64,000 nt of DNA. It comes from Synechococcus sp. MU1617. Its GTDB lineage: Bacteria > Cyanobacteriota > Cyanobacteriia > PCC-6307 > Cyanobiaceae. The translations under genes and the position numbers were made by a program. Under the pieces are notes generated by a model. It was given only the letters and a program-made list of their open reading frames with translations, was not told where the DNA came from and searched no databases. Where the stretch lies: contig NZ_VTLB01000001.1 of the NCBI RefSeq assembly GCF_020514235.1, positions 496,001 to 560,000 on the forward strand, given 5' to 3'. The stretch's first letter is position 1, and each line of letters starts with the position of its first letter. Below, piece after piece: positions 35,702-46,058 of the stretch.

Positions 35702-36670
35702 TCACGACTGCAAGGAACCGGACACGCTGAGCTTGACGCTCGGGTTCACGACCAGCACCTGCTCATCGAGCTCATCGAGCCCCATCGGTGTGAGCCACTC
35801 CAGTTGACGCAAGAGATGCAGAGCAACCGCTTGCTTGGCACGACGGGAGCCGTCTTCCACCTTGATGGCTACTCCAAGACCTTCACCAACACGGCTGAGG
35901 CATTGAATGCCCTCTGCACCACCTTTGCTCAAGACCTGACCATGGCTGCGCCGCATCAGCTCGGTGTCAAAACGACCCTCGCCGGCCACCAGGTCGGGAT
36001 GACTCAGCATCGCCCGACTGATCTGCTCGAGTTCAGCATTCTGTGAGGCGCCGAGGTGGGCATACAGCAAGGCCATCTGAGCCAACTGCAACACCAGGGT
36101 GGGAGCACCACAGTCATCCCGTTCTGCAACCAATTCCTCAGCAGGAAGACCGATCAGTTCAGCAACCCGGCGGTTCACTTCAACCTGCAGCGGATGGTCC
36201 TTCTGGAGATAGGTCTCGATCGGCCAGCCCATCTTTCGACTGGTGGCCAGGAAGGCAGCGTGCTTACCGGAACAATTGTGCTGCAACGGACTGTCAGCCC
36301 CGTTTGGAACTGGACATTGCAGTGAGGAACTGTCCAACTCTGCTTTCCAGAGCAATCTGAAGGCTTCCCGGGCGTGGGCATTGGTGCCCGCATGGGACGC
36401 GCAGCTGATGGCGATGCCCCGTTCATCTACATCCAGTTGGTCGGCGGTTCCACTGCTGAGAAACGGCAGGGCCTGAAAGGGTTTCAGAGCCGAACGAATG
36501 AAACTTTCCTGCCCGGGGTTTCCTGCCGACATCAACACCCTTCCTCGGCCATCACAAACCACCGCATGAACGCGATGCACCGATTCCGTGATCGATCCGC
36601 GCCGCAGACAGACCTCAAGGGGGGCTGAACCAGACCGGGCTGCAGGGCTGAAGCCCGAGGGCAAAGTCAT
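35702..36670 (-). CDS. Type II-like asparaginase (Asparaginase_II family, PF06089)
   Basis: 322 residues from ATG 36670. The family pattern is clear: LEVCLRRGSITESVHRVHAV, then SALKPFQALPFL, ISCASHAGTNAHAREAFRLL, LQHNCSGKHAAFLATSRKMG and RDDCGAPTLVLQLAQMA. This family is unrelated in fold to the E. coli AnsA/AnsB type. It would release ammonia from asparagine. Last of four minus-strand genes after CGLD27 (17 nt gap). Confidence 0.87.
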   Translation of the reverse strand: MTLPSGFSPAARSGSAPLEVCLRRGSITESVHRVHAVVCDGRGRVLMSAGNPGQESFIRSALKPFQALPFLSSGTADQLDVDERGIAISCASHAGTNAHAREAFRLLWKAELDSSSLQCPVPNGADSPLQHNCSGKHAAFLATSRKMGWPIETYLQKDHPLQVEVNRRVAELIGLPAEELVAERDDCGAPTLVLQLAQMALLYAHLGASQNAELEQISRAMLSHPDLVAGEGRFDTELMRRSHGQVLSKGGAEGIQCLSRVGEGLGVAIKVEDGSRRAKQAVALHLLRQLEWLTPMGLDELDEQVLVVNPSVKLSVSGSLQS

Positions 36671-36687
36671 CGGACACCCCAATTGAT

Positions 36688-37182
36688 TCAGAGAGCCTGA
36701 CAGAGACTGGCACCAGCCAGCATCAAACCCGCCGAGGTGGCCATCGCTCGTCCCAGACGACCAAGGATCGGGCGAACCTCATGCCGGGCCACAAGCAGAT
36801 CCCGTTCCCGCCAGGACAGAGGCTTTTCCCAGGTCTGCCCGTCATACCAGCCGGATTCCTCGTAGTCGACGGATTCACGCAGAAGCCTCTGCATGACGTA
36901 AGTCCAACCAAGCCATTGCCGGACCAGCAGCAGCAGGGGGAGCACAAGAGCTGCAACAGCGGCTGAGGCCAGGAGCCTGGGGGGATCCTGCTTCAAGGTC
37001 CAACTCCCACTGGCAATCAGGCTGCAGACCGGGAGGATCAGCAGCCAGAAGCCGGCAAGGCGTTGGGTCAGGCGAGGATCCTGACCCGCTGGCCAGGAAA
37101 AGAACCATGACTCGCAGAGCTGCTGAAACTCCTCGAGTGGCCGCTGCTCCGGTGGAACGGGGCAGGACACCGCTTCAGGCAT
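36688..37182 (-). CDS. CGLD27 family membrane protein (DUF1230)
   Basis: 164 residues. VPPEQRPLEEFQQLCESWFF near the start, two spans (AGFWLLILPVCSLIASGSW and AAVAALVLPLLLLVRQWLGW), then YVMQRLLRESVDYEESGWYD, GQTWEKPLSWRERDLLVARH, the hallmark of CGLD27/DUF1230, conserved from cyanobacteria to plastids. The plant homologue is linked to iron-deficiency response. It lies 11 nt after rsfS. Confidence 0.9.
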   Translation of the reverse strand: MPEAVSCPVPPEQRPLEEFQQLCESWFFSWPAGQDPRLTQRLAGFWLLILPVCSLIASGSWTLKQDPPRLLASAAVAALVLPLLLLVRQWLGWTYVMQRLLRESVDYEESGWYDGQTWEKPLSWRERDLLVARHEVRPILGRLGRAMATSAGLMLAGASLCQAL

Positions 37183-37193
37183 GGGGCAAGCGG

Positions 37194-37550
37194 TTACTTC
37201 ACCGACGGTAAGAAGGTTCGGGTTTCACCGTGACTCCAAAACGCCTCAAGGTCGTAGTAGCCGCGCTCATCGGGCATCAGCACATGAACGATCACATCGC
37301 CGTAGTCCAGAAGAGCCCAGCGCCCCTCATTAAGCCCTTCCTTGCGCAAAGGAAGTAGATCAGCCTCAGTCTCCAGGCGGTCTTCAACCGACCGAGCAAT
37401 CGCACGTACCTGAACGTCGGACTGACCGCCGGCAATCACCATCCAATCCGCCAGGCTAGAAACCTCATCAACACGGATCAGGCGGATATCGGTGGCCTTG
37501 CGGTCATCACAGGCATCGGCCACCAATTCGGCAAGCTTTTCGCTATCCAT
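37194..37550 (-). CDS. rsfS: Ribosome silencing factor RsfS
   Basis: 118 residues from ATG 37550, the usual size. KLAELVADACDDRKATDIRL, then SLADWMVIAGGQSDVQVRAI, and RWALLDYGDVIVHVLMPDER, YYDLEAFW are conserved in RsfS/Iojap proteins, which bind L14 of the 50S subunit and block subunit joining when nutrients are low. The start overlaps the DUF3318 gene by 8 nt. Confidence 0.93.
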   Translation of the reverse strand: MDSEKLAELVADACDDRKATDIRLIRVDEVSSLADWMVIAGGQSDVQVRAIARSVEDRLETEADLLPLRKEGLNEGRWALLDYGDVIVHVLMPDERGYYDLEAFWSHGETRTFLPSVK

Positions 37551-38178
37551 AGACGTTCTCGCTGGTAACGGAGCTGCGTGAGCCCTCCTGTTGGGCCATT
37601 TCAGCTCTGGCCTTGCTGGCACTCTTGCGCAGCGCCTCAAGACGGTCTTCGTAGTAACTGCGGCGGCGCTTCTTGCGGGTCTTTTCCACCAATTCCTTCA
37701 ACGCACCCCCCAAGCTCCGATAGGCGTTCGGCACGCTGTATCCGAAGCGGCAGGCCAGATCGATTGCACGCTCGTCGGCACTGATGGCGTCCTGCAGGCG
37801 TTTCTCAGAGTTGTTCTTCAAATAGAGCCGATAACCCGCAAAGCCAGACAGGCCGAGGGCCATCATCAGCAGAAGACCGTCTTGAACCCACAACTCACCG
37901 ATGGCACCGCCGAGGCCGATGGCCAGAGCGGCCATCTCCCACCCATCCCGGGGAATGGTGTCGTTCTGGATCCGACCGACTTCATGCCAGAACAGCAAAT
38001 TGCGGTGATCCAACGCGAGAGCGTCCCATTCTTCGAGATCCACCTGGATCTCCACTTCATCCCGGCCGATCTCCTCAAGGGTGATCAATGGAGGATCGAC
38101 TGCAGCAGCTGATTCCACAAACACCCAGCTCTGCATTTCCGGTGGCAGCAGCCCCTTCAGGCGCTGGAGCTCACTCAT
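37543..38178 (-). CDS. DUF3318 family membrane protein
   Basis: 211 residues. Soluble N-terminal part (LQRLKGLLPPEMQSWVFVES, WDALALDHRNLLFWHEVGRI), two spans near residues 80-120 (MAALAIGLGGAIGELWVQDG, LLLMMALGLSGFAGYRLYL), and a charged helical C-terminus (EKTRKKRRRSYYEDRLEALR). This matches DUF3318, a cyanobacterial family of unknown function. First gene of the rsfS operon. Confidence 0.85.
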   Translation of the reverse strand: MSELQRLKGLLPPEMQSWVFVESAAAVDPPLITLEEIGRDEVEIQVDLEEWDALALDHRNLLFWHEVGRIQNDTIPRDGWEMAALAIGLGGAIGELWVQDGLLLMMALGLSGFAGYRLYLKNNSEKRLQDAISADERAIDLACRFGYSVPNAYRSLGGALKELVEKTRKKRRRSYYEDRLEALRKSASKARAEMAQQEGSRSSVTSENVYG

Positions 38179-38282
38179 TGCAACTCTGGTGCTGATCTCT
38201 CATCACCGTAGCGAGGCCAAGTCCCCCAGTCGGGGCGAGTCCGCGTGAGAGGCTTGAAATGTTTGGCCAAGGACGATTTCCC

Positions 38283-41200
38283 ATGCCGAGGCGGTCTGAT
38301 CTGCGTCGCATTCTCCTGGTGGGATCTGGTCCGATCGTGATCGGCCAGGCCTGTGAGTTCGATTACTCCGGAACCCAGGCATGCAAGGCCCTCAGAGCCG
38401 AGGGATATGAAGTCATCCTGATCAACTCCAACCCGGCGTCGATCATGACCGACCCGGAGATGGCGGATCGCACCTACATCGAGCCGCTCACGCCCGACGT
38501 CGTGACCCGGGTGATCGAAAAGGAGCGGCCGGATGCTCTGCTGCCGACCATGGGCGGGCAGACCGCCCTGAACCTGGCGGTCACCCTGGCGGAAAACGGG
38601 ACCCTGGAACGCTTTGGCGTCGAGTTAATTGGTGCTGACCTCCAGGCGATTCAGAAGGCGGAAGACCGTCTGCTGTTCAAGCAGGCCATGGAGCGCATCG
38701 GGGTGAAGGTCTGCCCTTCGGGCATTGCCTCATCCCAAGAAGAAGCCGAAGCCGTCGGGGCCGCGATCGGAAGTTTCCCGCGGATCATCAGACCTGCCTT
38801 CACCCTGGGGGGAAGTGGCGGGGGCATTGCCTACAACCCCGAGGAATACGCAGCAATCTGCAAGAGCGGGCTTGAGGCGAGTCCGGTTTCTCAGATCCTG
38901 ATCGAGCAATCGCTCCTGGGCTGGAAGGAATTCGAGCTTGAAGTAATGCGTGATCTGGCGGACAACGTCGTGATCGTCTGCAGCATCGAAAACCTCGACC
39001 CCATGGGGGTGCATACGGGGGATTCGATCACGGTGGCTCCGGCCCAGACCCTCACGGACCGGGAATACCAGCGGTTGCGCGACCAGTCGATCGCCATCAT
39101 TCGAGAAATCGGTGTCGCAACGGGCGGCAGCAACATCCAATTCGCGATTAATCCCGACAACGGCGACGTTGTGGTGATCGAGATGAATCCCAGGGTGAGC
39201 CGATCGTCGGCCTTGGCAAGCAAGGCCACCGGCTTCCCGATCGCCAAGATCGCCGCTCGCCTCGCCGTCGGCTACACCCTCGACGAAATCCTCAACGACA
39301 TCACCGGGAAGACGCCTGCCTGCTTCGAGCCGACCATTGATTACGTCGTCACCAAAATCCCGCGCTTCGCCTTCGAAAAATTCCGAGGTAGTCCGGCCGT
39401 CCTCACCACCTCAATGAAATCGGTGGGCGAAGCGATGGCCATCGGCCGTTGTTTCGAAGAGTCCTTCCAGAAAGCCATGCGATCCCTGGAAACGGGATTC
39501 TCGGGATGGGGAGGCGACCGGGAGGAACCGGAGCTCACTGATGGTGAGCTGGATCGCCAGTTGAGGACCCCCTCTCCAGAGCGCATCCTCAGCGTGCGAA
39601 CGGCGATGGTGCGCGGACGCAGCGATGAGGAGATTCATCGGATCAGCACGATTGACCCCTGGTTCCTGGCCAAACTGCGACGCATCATTGAGGCGGAGGC
39701 AAGGCTGATCAAGGGCAAAAGCCTGGAGCAGCTGAATGCCGACAGCCTGTTTGAAGCCAAGCAACTGGGTTTTTCAGACCGACAGATCGCCTGGCAGACC
39801 AACAGCGACGAATTGTCGGTGCGTCAGCGGCGTCATCAGCTCGATGTTCGCGCCGTCTTCAAAACCGTCGACACCTGCGCTGCGGAGTTCGCTTCCTCCA
39901 CTCCTTATCACTACTCGACCTACGAGCGTCCCTTGCAGACCCTGCAGGCCGACGGATCGCTCAAGCCCCTTCCCGCTTCATCTGAGGTGAGTCGCCGCGA
40001 GGGCGGCCGCAAGATGATGATCCTCGGTGGTGGACCCAACAGAATCGGGCAGGGCATCGAATTCGACTACTGCTGCTGCCATGCCTCCTTTGCAGGGCAG
40101 GAGCAAGGGATCACCACGGTGATGGTGAACAGCAATCCGGAAACGGTGTCCACCGATTACGACACCAGCGACAGCCTCTACTTTGAACCGCTCACTTTGG
40201 AGGACGTGCTCAATGTGATCGAAGCGGAGCGTCCCGATGGCGTAGTGGTGCAGTTCGGTGGACAAACACCTCTGAAACTCGCGATTCCCCTGCTGCGCTG
40301 GCTTGACAGTGATGAGGGGCGCGCAACGGGCACCAGCATCTGGGGCACCTCTCCTGAATCGATCGACCGGGCCGAGGACCGCGAACAGTTCGAAGCCATC
40401 CTCCGGAAGCTGAACATTCGCCAACCCCGCAATGGCTTGGCACGCAGTGAGGAGGAGGCACGGGCCGTGGCGACAAGGGTGGGCTATCCAGTCGTCGTGC
40501 GTCCCTCCTATGTCTTGGGCGGACGAGCCATGGAGGTGGTGTTCGACGAAGAGGAACTCAACCGCTACATGCGCGAAGCCGTGCAGGTGGAGCCAGACCA
40601 TCCGGTGCTGATTGACCAGTACCTCGAAAATGCCGTTGAAGTGGACGTGGACGCCCTCTGCGACCACACCGGTGCTGTGATTATCGGTGGTCTGATGGAG
40701 CACATCGAACCGGCGGGAATCCATTCCGGAGACTCAGCCTGCTGCTTGCCCGCGGTCTCCCTCGGCGAAGCGGCACTGAACACGATTCGCGAGTGGAGTC
40801 GCTCCTTGGCGCAAACCCTCGAGGTGCGGGGTCTGATCAACCTTCAGTTCGCCGTGCAGCGCAACACCGATGGATCAGAGGTCGTCTACATCATCGAAGC
40901 CAACCCCCGCGCCTCCAGGACTGTCCCCTTCGTCGCCAAGGCCACAGGACAACCACTGGCTCGCCTGGCAACCCGACTGATGGCGGGCGAAACCCTCACC
41001 GACATCGGTATGACCAGCGAACCGAAGCCGCCGCTTCAGTCGATCAAGGAGGCGGTGCTGCCGTTCCGGCGCTTCCCAGGGGCGGACACGGTGCTGGGGC
41101 CAGAAATGCGCTCCACAGGAGAGGTGATGGGATCCGCCGACAGTTTCGGCATGGCCTACGCCAAGGCTGAACTCGGCGCTGGAGAAGCTCTGCCCACCCA

Positions 41201-41606
41201 GGGGACGGTGTTCCTCTCCACCCACGACCGGGACAAGCAAGCGCTGGTGCCCATCGCCGCTCGGCTGATCGAACTCGGGTTCGATGTCACGGCCACCTCA
41301 GGCACGGCTCAGGCTCTCGCCAACGCGGGGTTGAAGGTGCAATCTGTACTCAAGGTGCATGAAGGGCGCCCCAACATCGAGGATCAGATTCGCTCCAATC
41401 AGGTGCAGCTGGTGATCAACACACCGATTGGCCGGCAAGCTGCCCATGACGACAAGTACCTGCGTCGGGCAGCGCTCGATTACGCCGTGCCAACGGTGAC
41501 GACTCTCGCGGGAGCACGGGCGGCAGTGGAGGCGATCTCAGCACTCCAGCAACAGCCGAGGCTCAGCATCCATGCCCTGCAGGACGTCCACGCCATGCAG
41601 CGTTAG
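38283..41606 (+). CDS. carB: Carbamoyl-phosphate synthase large subunit
   Basis: 1107 residues from ATG 38283 ([20 protein letters not shown]), the usual start; the frame is open to 38259. Two ATP-grasp halves are visible: the first with [15 protein letters not shown] and [20 protein letters not shown], the second after [20 protein letters not shown] with [20 protein letters not shown] and [20 protein letters not shown]. The C-terminal MGS-like regulatory domain starts near residue 980. Makes carbamoyl phosphate for arginine and pyrimidines with CarA, which is not in the window. Confidence 0.97.
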   Translation: MPRRSDLRRILLVGSGPIVIGQACEFDYSGTQACKALRAEGYEVILINSNPASIMTDPEMADRTYIEPLTPDVVTRVIEKERPDALLPTMGGQTALNLAVTLAENGTLERFGVELIGADLQAIQKAEDRLLFKQAMERIGVKVCPSGIASSQEEAEAVGAAIGSFPRIIRPAFTLGGSGGGIAYNPEEYAAICKSGLEASPVSQILIEQSLLGWKEFELEVMRDLADNVVIVCSIENLDPMGVHTGDSITVAPAQTLTDREYQRLRDQSIAIIREIGVATGGSNIQFAINPDNGDVVVIEMNPRVSRSSALASKATGFPIAKIAARLAVGYTLDEILNDITGKTPACFEPTIDYVVTKIPRFAFEKFRGSPAVLTTSMKSVGEAMAIGRCFEESFQKAMRSLETGFSGWGGDREEPELTDGELDRQLRTPSPERILSVRTAMVRGRSDEEIHRISTIDPWFLAKLRRIIEAEARLIKGKSLEQLNADSLFEAKQLGFSDRQIAWQTNSDELSVRQRRHQLDVRAVFKTVDTCAAEFASSTPYHYSTYERPLQTLQADGSLKPLPASSEVSRREGGRKMMILGGGPNRIGQGIEFDYCCCHASFAGQEQGITTVMVNSNPETVSTDYDTSDSLYFEPLTLEDVLNVIEAERPDGVVVQFGGQTPLKLAIPLLRWLDSDEGRATGTSIWGTSPESIDRAEDREQFEAILRKLNIRQPRNGLARSEEEARAVATRVGYPVVVRPSYVLGGRAMEVVFDEEELNRYMREAVQVEPDHPVLIDQYLENAVEVDVDALCDHTGAVIIGGLMEHIEPAGIHSGDSACCLPAVSLGEAALNTIREWSRSLAQTLEVRGLINLQFAVQRNTDGSEVVYIIEANPRASRTVPFVAKATGQPLARLATRLMAGETLTDIGMTSEPKPPLQSIKEAVLPFRRFPGADTVLGPEMRSTGEVMGSADSFGMAYAKAELGAGEALPTQGTVFLSTHDRDKQALVPIAARLIELGFDVTATSGTAQALANAGLKVQSVLKVHEGRPNIEDQIRSNQVQLVINTPIGRQAAHDDKYLRRAALDYAVPTVTTLAGARAAVEAISALQQQPRLSIHALQDVHAMQR

Positions 41607-41641
41607 GCCACCGGTAGGGTTGCAGAAGCCTCCTCACCGCT

Positions 41642-42307
41642 GTGACAGCCTCCGTTCCCGTTAAGTCTGGTAGTGACCTGCGTGATGACTTCCGTCGCGC
41701 CTACGAAAACCGCTACACCTGGGCACCTGGATTCCCCGGCTACCGCGGACGCTGCATCTGGCAGCAGGGGGATCAACGGGTCGAAGGCAAGTTTGAGATC
41801 GGCGCAGATCTCAAAGCCAAGGTGGAAGGCATTGAAAACGAAGAGATCCTCAAGGCGGTGAATTCCCAGCTCTGGGAAGTCGCAATCCATCGCGTGCGTC
41901 GCAGCTTCGAGCAGACCCACGGTGAGAACACCTTCACCGCCGGTGATACCAACGACGTGGGAACCGAAGTCCTGGTCGGCGGCAAAGGAGCAGGGGACAA
42001 ATACCGCATCAAGGATGACGTGGTGACCATGGTTCACCGTCACATCCACGGCACTGTCGTGACGATCTACACCACCGATGTCACCGACACGGGTGCGGGC
42101 TACCTCAGTCACACTTACACCAGTCAGTATTCCGACCCGGCAACGGGAGAAGCCCGGGGCGGGCGCAGCAGCTTCAAAGACAGCTTCGCTCCTCTTCCTG
42201 GGGATGGCCCCTGGGTGCTGGCCGAGCGGGTCGTGACCACCGAAGCCCATGGCGATACCCCCGCAGGCAGCCAGACCTTCCGCTTTGAAGATCTCGAATC
42301 GCTCTGA
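41642..42307 (+). CDS. DUF3386 family protein
   Basis: 221 residues, GTG start 41642; no ATG lies upstream in frame. DLRDDFRRAYENRYTWAPGF, then YRGRCIWQQGDQRVEGKF, IHRVRRSFEQTHGENTF and YTTDVTDTGAGYLSHTYTSQ match DUF3386, a beta-rich soluble cyanobacterial/plant family of unknown function. It lies 35 nt after carB. Confidence 0.83.
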   Translation: MTASVPVKSGSDLRDDFRRAYENRYTWAPGFPGYRGRCIWQQGDQRVEGKFEIGADLKAKVEGIENEEILKAVNSQLWEVAIHRVRRSFEQTHGENTFTAGDTNDVGTEVLVGGKGAGDKYRIKDDVVTMVHRHIHGTVVTIYTTDVTDTGAGYLSHTYTSQYSDPATGEARGGRSSFKDSFAPLPGDGPWVLAERVVTTEAHGDTPAGSQTFRFEDLESL

Positions 42308-42363
42308 GTTGATTGCCGGTACAAGCCGGCTATGAGACCATCCGCCCAAACCTGTTGAAAGGC

Positions 42364-43716
42364 ATGGGCGGAGTCGAGTCGACCATTCAGGCCATCAATG
42401 GCCCGATCAACAGCATCGTCTGGGGATGGCCCACCGTCCTATTGATTGCCGCGACAGGCATTCTTCTGATGGTGGGCCTGCGGTTCATGCCACTGCAACG
42501 GCTGGGCTATGGCATCTCAATGATGCTGCGTCCTGCCGCATCTCAAACCGAAGGAGAGATCACCCCCTTTCAAGCGCTGATGACGTCGTTGTCGGCCACG
42601 ATCGGTACAGGAAACATCGCCGGTGTTGCCGGGGCCATCGCCGTTGGTGGACCTGGCGCCGTCTTTTGGATGTGGATCATCGCGATCTTCGGCATCGCGA
42701 CCAAGTACGCCGAAGCAGTGCTCGCGGTTCAGTTCCGCGAAACCGATGGAGACGGCAACCACGTGGGTGGGCCGATGTATTACATCCGCAACGGTCTCGG
42801 CAGCGGCTGGAGCTGGATGGCTGGCCTGTTTGCCCTCTTCGGCATGTTGGCGGGCTTCGGTATCGGCAATGGGGTTCAGGCCTTTGAGGTGTCGTCAGCC
42901 TTGAGCCTGATCGGCATCCCGAAGCTGGCGACCGGCATGGTTTTGGCGGCTCTGGTTTTTGCTGTCGTCATCGGGGGCATCAAGCGCATCGCCCAGGCGG
43001 CCTCCGCCATTGTTCCGTTGATGTCGATCCTCTACGTCGCTGCATGCCTTCTGGTGTTGTTGGCCAATCTGGGGAGCGTGCCTGAGGCCTTCGCCACGAT
43101 TGTCTCCAACGCGTTCTCTGGCAAAGCTGCGGCCGGTGGTGCCCTCGGTCAGGTTGTGCTGATGGGGTTCAAACGGGGCATCTTCTCCAATGAAGCAGGC
43201 CTGGGGAGCGCTCCGATCGCTCACGCGGCTGCCAAAACAGATGATCCCGTTCGCCAAGGAACGGTGGCGATGCTGGGCACCTTCATCGACACCCTGATCA
43301 TCTGCACAATGACCGCCCTGGTGATCATCACCACCAAAGCCAATCTGATCCTCGATGCAGCTGGCGAAAAGCTGAGCGGCGCAGACCTCTCAATCGCTGC
43401 CTTCAACACCGGCATCGCCGGCAGCGGCGTGGTGGTCACTTTGGGGTTGGTGGTCTTCGCCTTCACCACCATTCTCGGCTGGAGCTTCTATGGCGAGCGC
43501 TGCACCACCTATCTGTTCGGTGAGTCCGCCGTGCTGCCCTTTCGTCTGACTTGGGTGGCTGTTGTCGTGATTGGTGCTGTCGCCGGCGACCGTGGAGTGA
43601 TCTGGTCGATCGCCGACACGCTGAACGGCCTGATGGCTCTCCCCAACCTCGTGGCCTTGATCTTGCTCTCTGGAACGGTGTTCAAACTCACCAAGGCCTA
43701 CAGCTTCAGCGACTGA
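42364..43716 (+). CDS. Sodium:alanine/glycine symporter (AGCS family)
   Basis: 450 residues from ATG 42364 with about 11 spans. Family signatures: FQALMTSLSATIGTGNIAGV, then AGAIAVGGPGAVFWMWI, GGPMYYIRNGLG, and FSNEAGLGSAPIAHAAAKTD. It would import alanine or glycine with Na+. Followed by a strong bidirectional terminator shared with the convergent small gene. Confidence 0.93.
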   Translation: MGGVESTIQAINGPINSIVWGWPTVLLIAATGILLMVGLRFMPLQRLGYGISMMLRPAASQTEGEITPFQALMTSLSATIGTGNIAGVAGAIAVGGPGAVFWMWIIAIFGIATKYAEAVLAVQFRETDGDGNHVGGPMYYIRNGLGSGWSWMAGLFALFGMLAGFGIGNGVQAFEVSSALSLIGIPKLATGMVLAALVFAVVIGGIKRIAQAASAIVPLMSILYVAACLLVLLANLGSVPEAFATIVSNAFSGKAAAGGALGQVVLMGFKRGIFSNEAGLGSAPIAHAAAKTDDPVRQGTVAMLGTFIDTLIICTMTALVIITTKANLILDAAGEKLSGADLSIAAFNTGIAGSGVVVTLGLVVFAFTTILGWSFYGERCTTYLFGESAVLPFRLTWVAVVVIGAVAGDRGVIWSIADTLNGLMALPNLVALILLSGTVFKLTKAYSFSD

Positions 43717-43733
43717 GCACAACGACGAGCAAT

Positions 43734-43767
43734 AAAAAAAGGGGGGCTCAACGCCCCCCTTTTTTTA
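43734..43767. terminator. Bidirectional rho-independent terminator
   Basis: GGGGGGC and GCCCCCC pair around loop TCAAC (43741-43759), flanked by an A-run on the left and a T-run on the right, so it works on both strands between the convergent symporter and DUF6447-type genes. Confidence 0.93.
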
Positions 43768-43778
43768 TTGGCGGGCGA

Positions 43779-44009
43779 TCAACCCTGATCGGGCAACGGA
43801 GTTACGGACTTGAGCTTTTCATTGAGCTGCATGGCCAAGCTCTGACGACCCACCGCCAGAACCTTGAGGGTGTCTTCGTGCATCCGCAGCTGAGCGTCGG
43901 CAACCTGCATGCCACGCACAAGCTCCTTGAGCTCATCGGGAAGCGTATTGAGGTCGTAGCGCTTGCCCTCAAAGGTCAAGACAGGGTTGTTGGCTGCAGA
44001 GTCAGTCAT
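43779..44009 (-). CDS. Small conserved protein, DUF6447-like
   Basis: 76 residues: VLTFEGKRYDLNTLPDELKE, then LVRGMQVADAQLRMHEDTLK and VLAVGRQSLAMQLNEKL. The pattern (short beta hairpin plus long amphipathic helix) is one I recall from marine cyanobacterial DUF6447 proteins. Function unknown. It lies 49 nt after the exporter gene on the same strand. Confidence 0.7.
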   Translation of the reverse strand: MTDSAANNPVLTFEGKRYDLNTLPDELKELVRGMQVADAQLRMHEDTLKVLAVGRQSLAMQLNEKLKSVTPLPDQG

Positions 44010-44058
44010 CGTTCATCGCCGGGATGGCGGTGTGCCGGCGGCCAGATCGTAGAGGGAT

Positions 44059-45804
44059 TCAGGACTTTTGCCGATCTCGAATGAACTGCCGTTCGCACAA
44101 TTCGCGATAACGCCCACCACGCTGCATCAATTCATCGTGGGTTCCTCGATCGACAACAGCACCTTTCTCAAGAACCACGATTCGATCGGCTTCCTGCACC
44201 GTGGCCAGACGGTGAGCGATCACCAACACCGTTCGTCCCTTCATCGCCTGCTTAAGGCCGAGTTGCACCGCAGCCTCGGCTTCTGCATCGAGGGCACTGG
44301 TGGCTTCATCCAGTAGCAACAGCGCTGGATTGCCGAGCACCGCCCGGGCAATGGCGATCCGCTGCAGTTGTCCTCCGGAAACGTTGGTCCCCCGTTCCTC
44401 AAGCTGGGTGTCATACCCCCGGGGCAAGGCACGGATGAAATCATCCGCATTGGCCAACCGAGCCGCATCGCGCACCTCGTCGTCCGTCGCACGACGCCCG
44501 AACCGAATCGCTTCGGCAACGGTTCCGGAGAACACGGTTGTGCGCTGCGGAACCAGGGCCACCTGCTGACGCAGCTCACGGGCGCGCATCAGGCTGATGT
44601 CGGTGCCATCAAGGCGGATCTCGCCCTGTTGAACGGTGTTGAATCGCAGCAGGAGCGACAGCAAGGTGCTTTTGCCCGCACCGGAGGGGCCAACGATGGC
44701 CAGAACCTGACCGGCATCCACCCGCAGATTCAACTGATGCAGCACCAGCTGGGCTGGGTCATAGCCAAAGCTCACCTGATCAAAGACCAAATCACCTCGG
44801 AGAGCACCGATGGATTGCGCCTCGACTGGATCGGCGGCCTCTTGAGGCTCTCTCTCGATCTCACGAAGACGTCGCAGCGACGCCTGACCCTGCTGAAATT
44901 CGTTGAAGTTGTTGGTGACGTGAGCAATGGGATCGATCAGCACGATCAGCCCCGTCAGGTAACTGCTCAGCCCGGCAATGCTCAGATCACCGGTCTGAAT
45001 CCGCCAGGCTCCGAGGGCCAGCACGGCAAACAGACCCACCACCTCGATGATGCCAACCACCGGATGCTGAAGCGCCACGAGGCTGTAGGTGCGGTGGCGA
45101 GCCTGCCGGTGCTGGTCGATTTCTGTCTCGAAGCGGTCCTGCAACCAGGGCTCAGCGGCAAAAGCACGCACCAGGGGCAAACCTTCGATGGCCTCACCAA
45201 GCAGACCGGCCAGTTCACTCACCTTTTTCTGACTGCGTTCCGTGGCCACCATCACGCGCGCACCAAACAGGCTGATCAACCAGACGATCACCGGTGCCAG
45301 CAACAGGATGGCCAGCGTCAGTTTCCAGTCGAGCCAAAGCATCATCCCCAGCACAGCAAAGAGCTGAAGCACGCTGGGAACCGTGTCGTGAATGGTCTTG
45401 TAAAGCACCTCGCTGACGCGATCTGCGTCTTCGGTGAAGCGGTAGGTGAGATCACCGGCCGAGAGCTTCTCCAGCGCTCCCAGCTCCACGGTCTGCAAGC
45501 GGCGGAACAGATCGCGCCGTAAATCCTGGCTCACCAGCAATGCAGGTCCGGCAAGAAGAGAGTCCTGACCGAACTGGGCGATTTTCTGAACAGCAAAGAT
45601 CAGCAACGCCAGCCCGATCAGCTGAAACACGCGAGCAAGATCACCCGACCCCAGCGCTGGAAACAAGTCCCCGGCCAGCTGCACGAGCAGCGGGAAGCTG
45701 CCGACGTAAACCACCATGCAGCAGCCCCCCCAGAGCAGTTCCCGCATGTGGGGGCGAAGCAGCGGCAGCAGCCGGCGGAATCCGGCCTGGGATGGGGTCA
45801 GCAT
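44059..45804 (-). CDS. ABC exporter, MsbA/MdlB type (fused permease-ATPase)
   Basis: 581 residues. Six-span N-terminal half (WGGCCMVVYVGSFPLLVQLA through about residue 310), then the nucleotide-binding domain: Walker A GPSGAGKSTLLSLLL near residue 365, signature NVSGGQLQRIAIARA, Walker B LLLLDEATSALDAE, H-loop IAHRLATV. Works as a homodimer or heterodimer; lipid, peptide or drug export cannot be separated by sequence. Confidence 0.93.
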   Translation of the reverse strand: MLTPSQAGFRRLLPLLRPHMRELLWGGCCMVVYVGSFPLLVQLAGDLFPALGSGDLARVFQLIGLALLIFAVQKIAQFGQDSLLAGPALLVSQDLRRDLFRRLQTVELGALEKLSAGDLTYRFTEDADRVSEVLYKTIHDTVPSVLQLFAVLGMMLWLDWKLTLAILLLAPVIVWLISLFGARVMVATERSQKKVSELAGLLGEAIEGLPLVRAFAAEPWLQDRFETEIDQHRQARHRTYSLVALQHPVVGIIEVVGLFAVLALGAWRIQTGDLSIAGLSSYLTGLIVLIDPIAHVTNNFNEFQQGQASLRRLREIEREPQEAADPVEAQSIGALRGDLVFDQVSFGYDPAQLVLHQLNLRVDAGQVLAIVGPSGAGKSTLLSLLLRFNTVQQGEIRLDGTDISLMRARELRQQVALVPQRTTVFSGTVAEAIRFGRRATDDEVRDAARLANADDFIRALPRGYDTQLEERGTNVSGGQLQRIAIARAVLGNPALLLLDEATSALDAEAEAAVQLGLKQAMKGRTVLVIAHRLATVQEADRIVVLEKGAVVDRGTHDELMQRGGRYRELCERQFIRDRQKS

Positions 45805-45843
45805 CGCGGCACAGTATCAATGTTGAGCTCAGAACTCTCTCCA

Positions 45844-46041
45844 ATGAAGCTGGATCAGTTCCTGAAATGGAAGGGTTGGGTCTCCACCGGCGGTGAAGCG
45901 AAGCAACGCATTCAGATGGGTGAAGTGGAGGTCAATGGAAGCGTTGAAACCCGGCGCGGTCGTCAGCTTTCCCCGGGAGATCGGGTTGTGCTTGCTGGGG
46001 AGGAGTCCGTTGTCGAGAGCGAAAACGCGACCGGGCCGTAA
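45844..46041 (+). CDS. S4-domain RNA-binding protein (YaaA/RlbA type)
   Basis: 65 residues from ATG 45844 (ATG 45820 is an upstream alternative). The whole protein is one S4 domain: [20 protein letters not shown], then [20 protein letters not shown] and DRVVLAG. Family members bind structured RNA or ribosomes. It lies 17 nt upstream of tpiA and is probably co-transcribed. Confidence 0.87.
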   Translation: MKLDQFLKWKGWVSTGGEAKQRIQMGEVEVNGSVETRRGRQLSPGDRVVLAGEESVVESENATGP

Positions 46042-46058
46042 GTTGGCTGCCACATTCC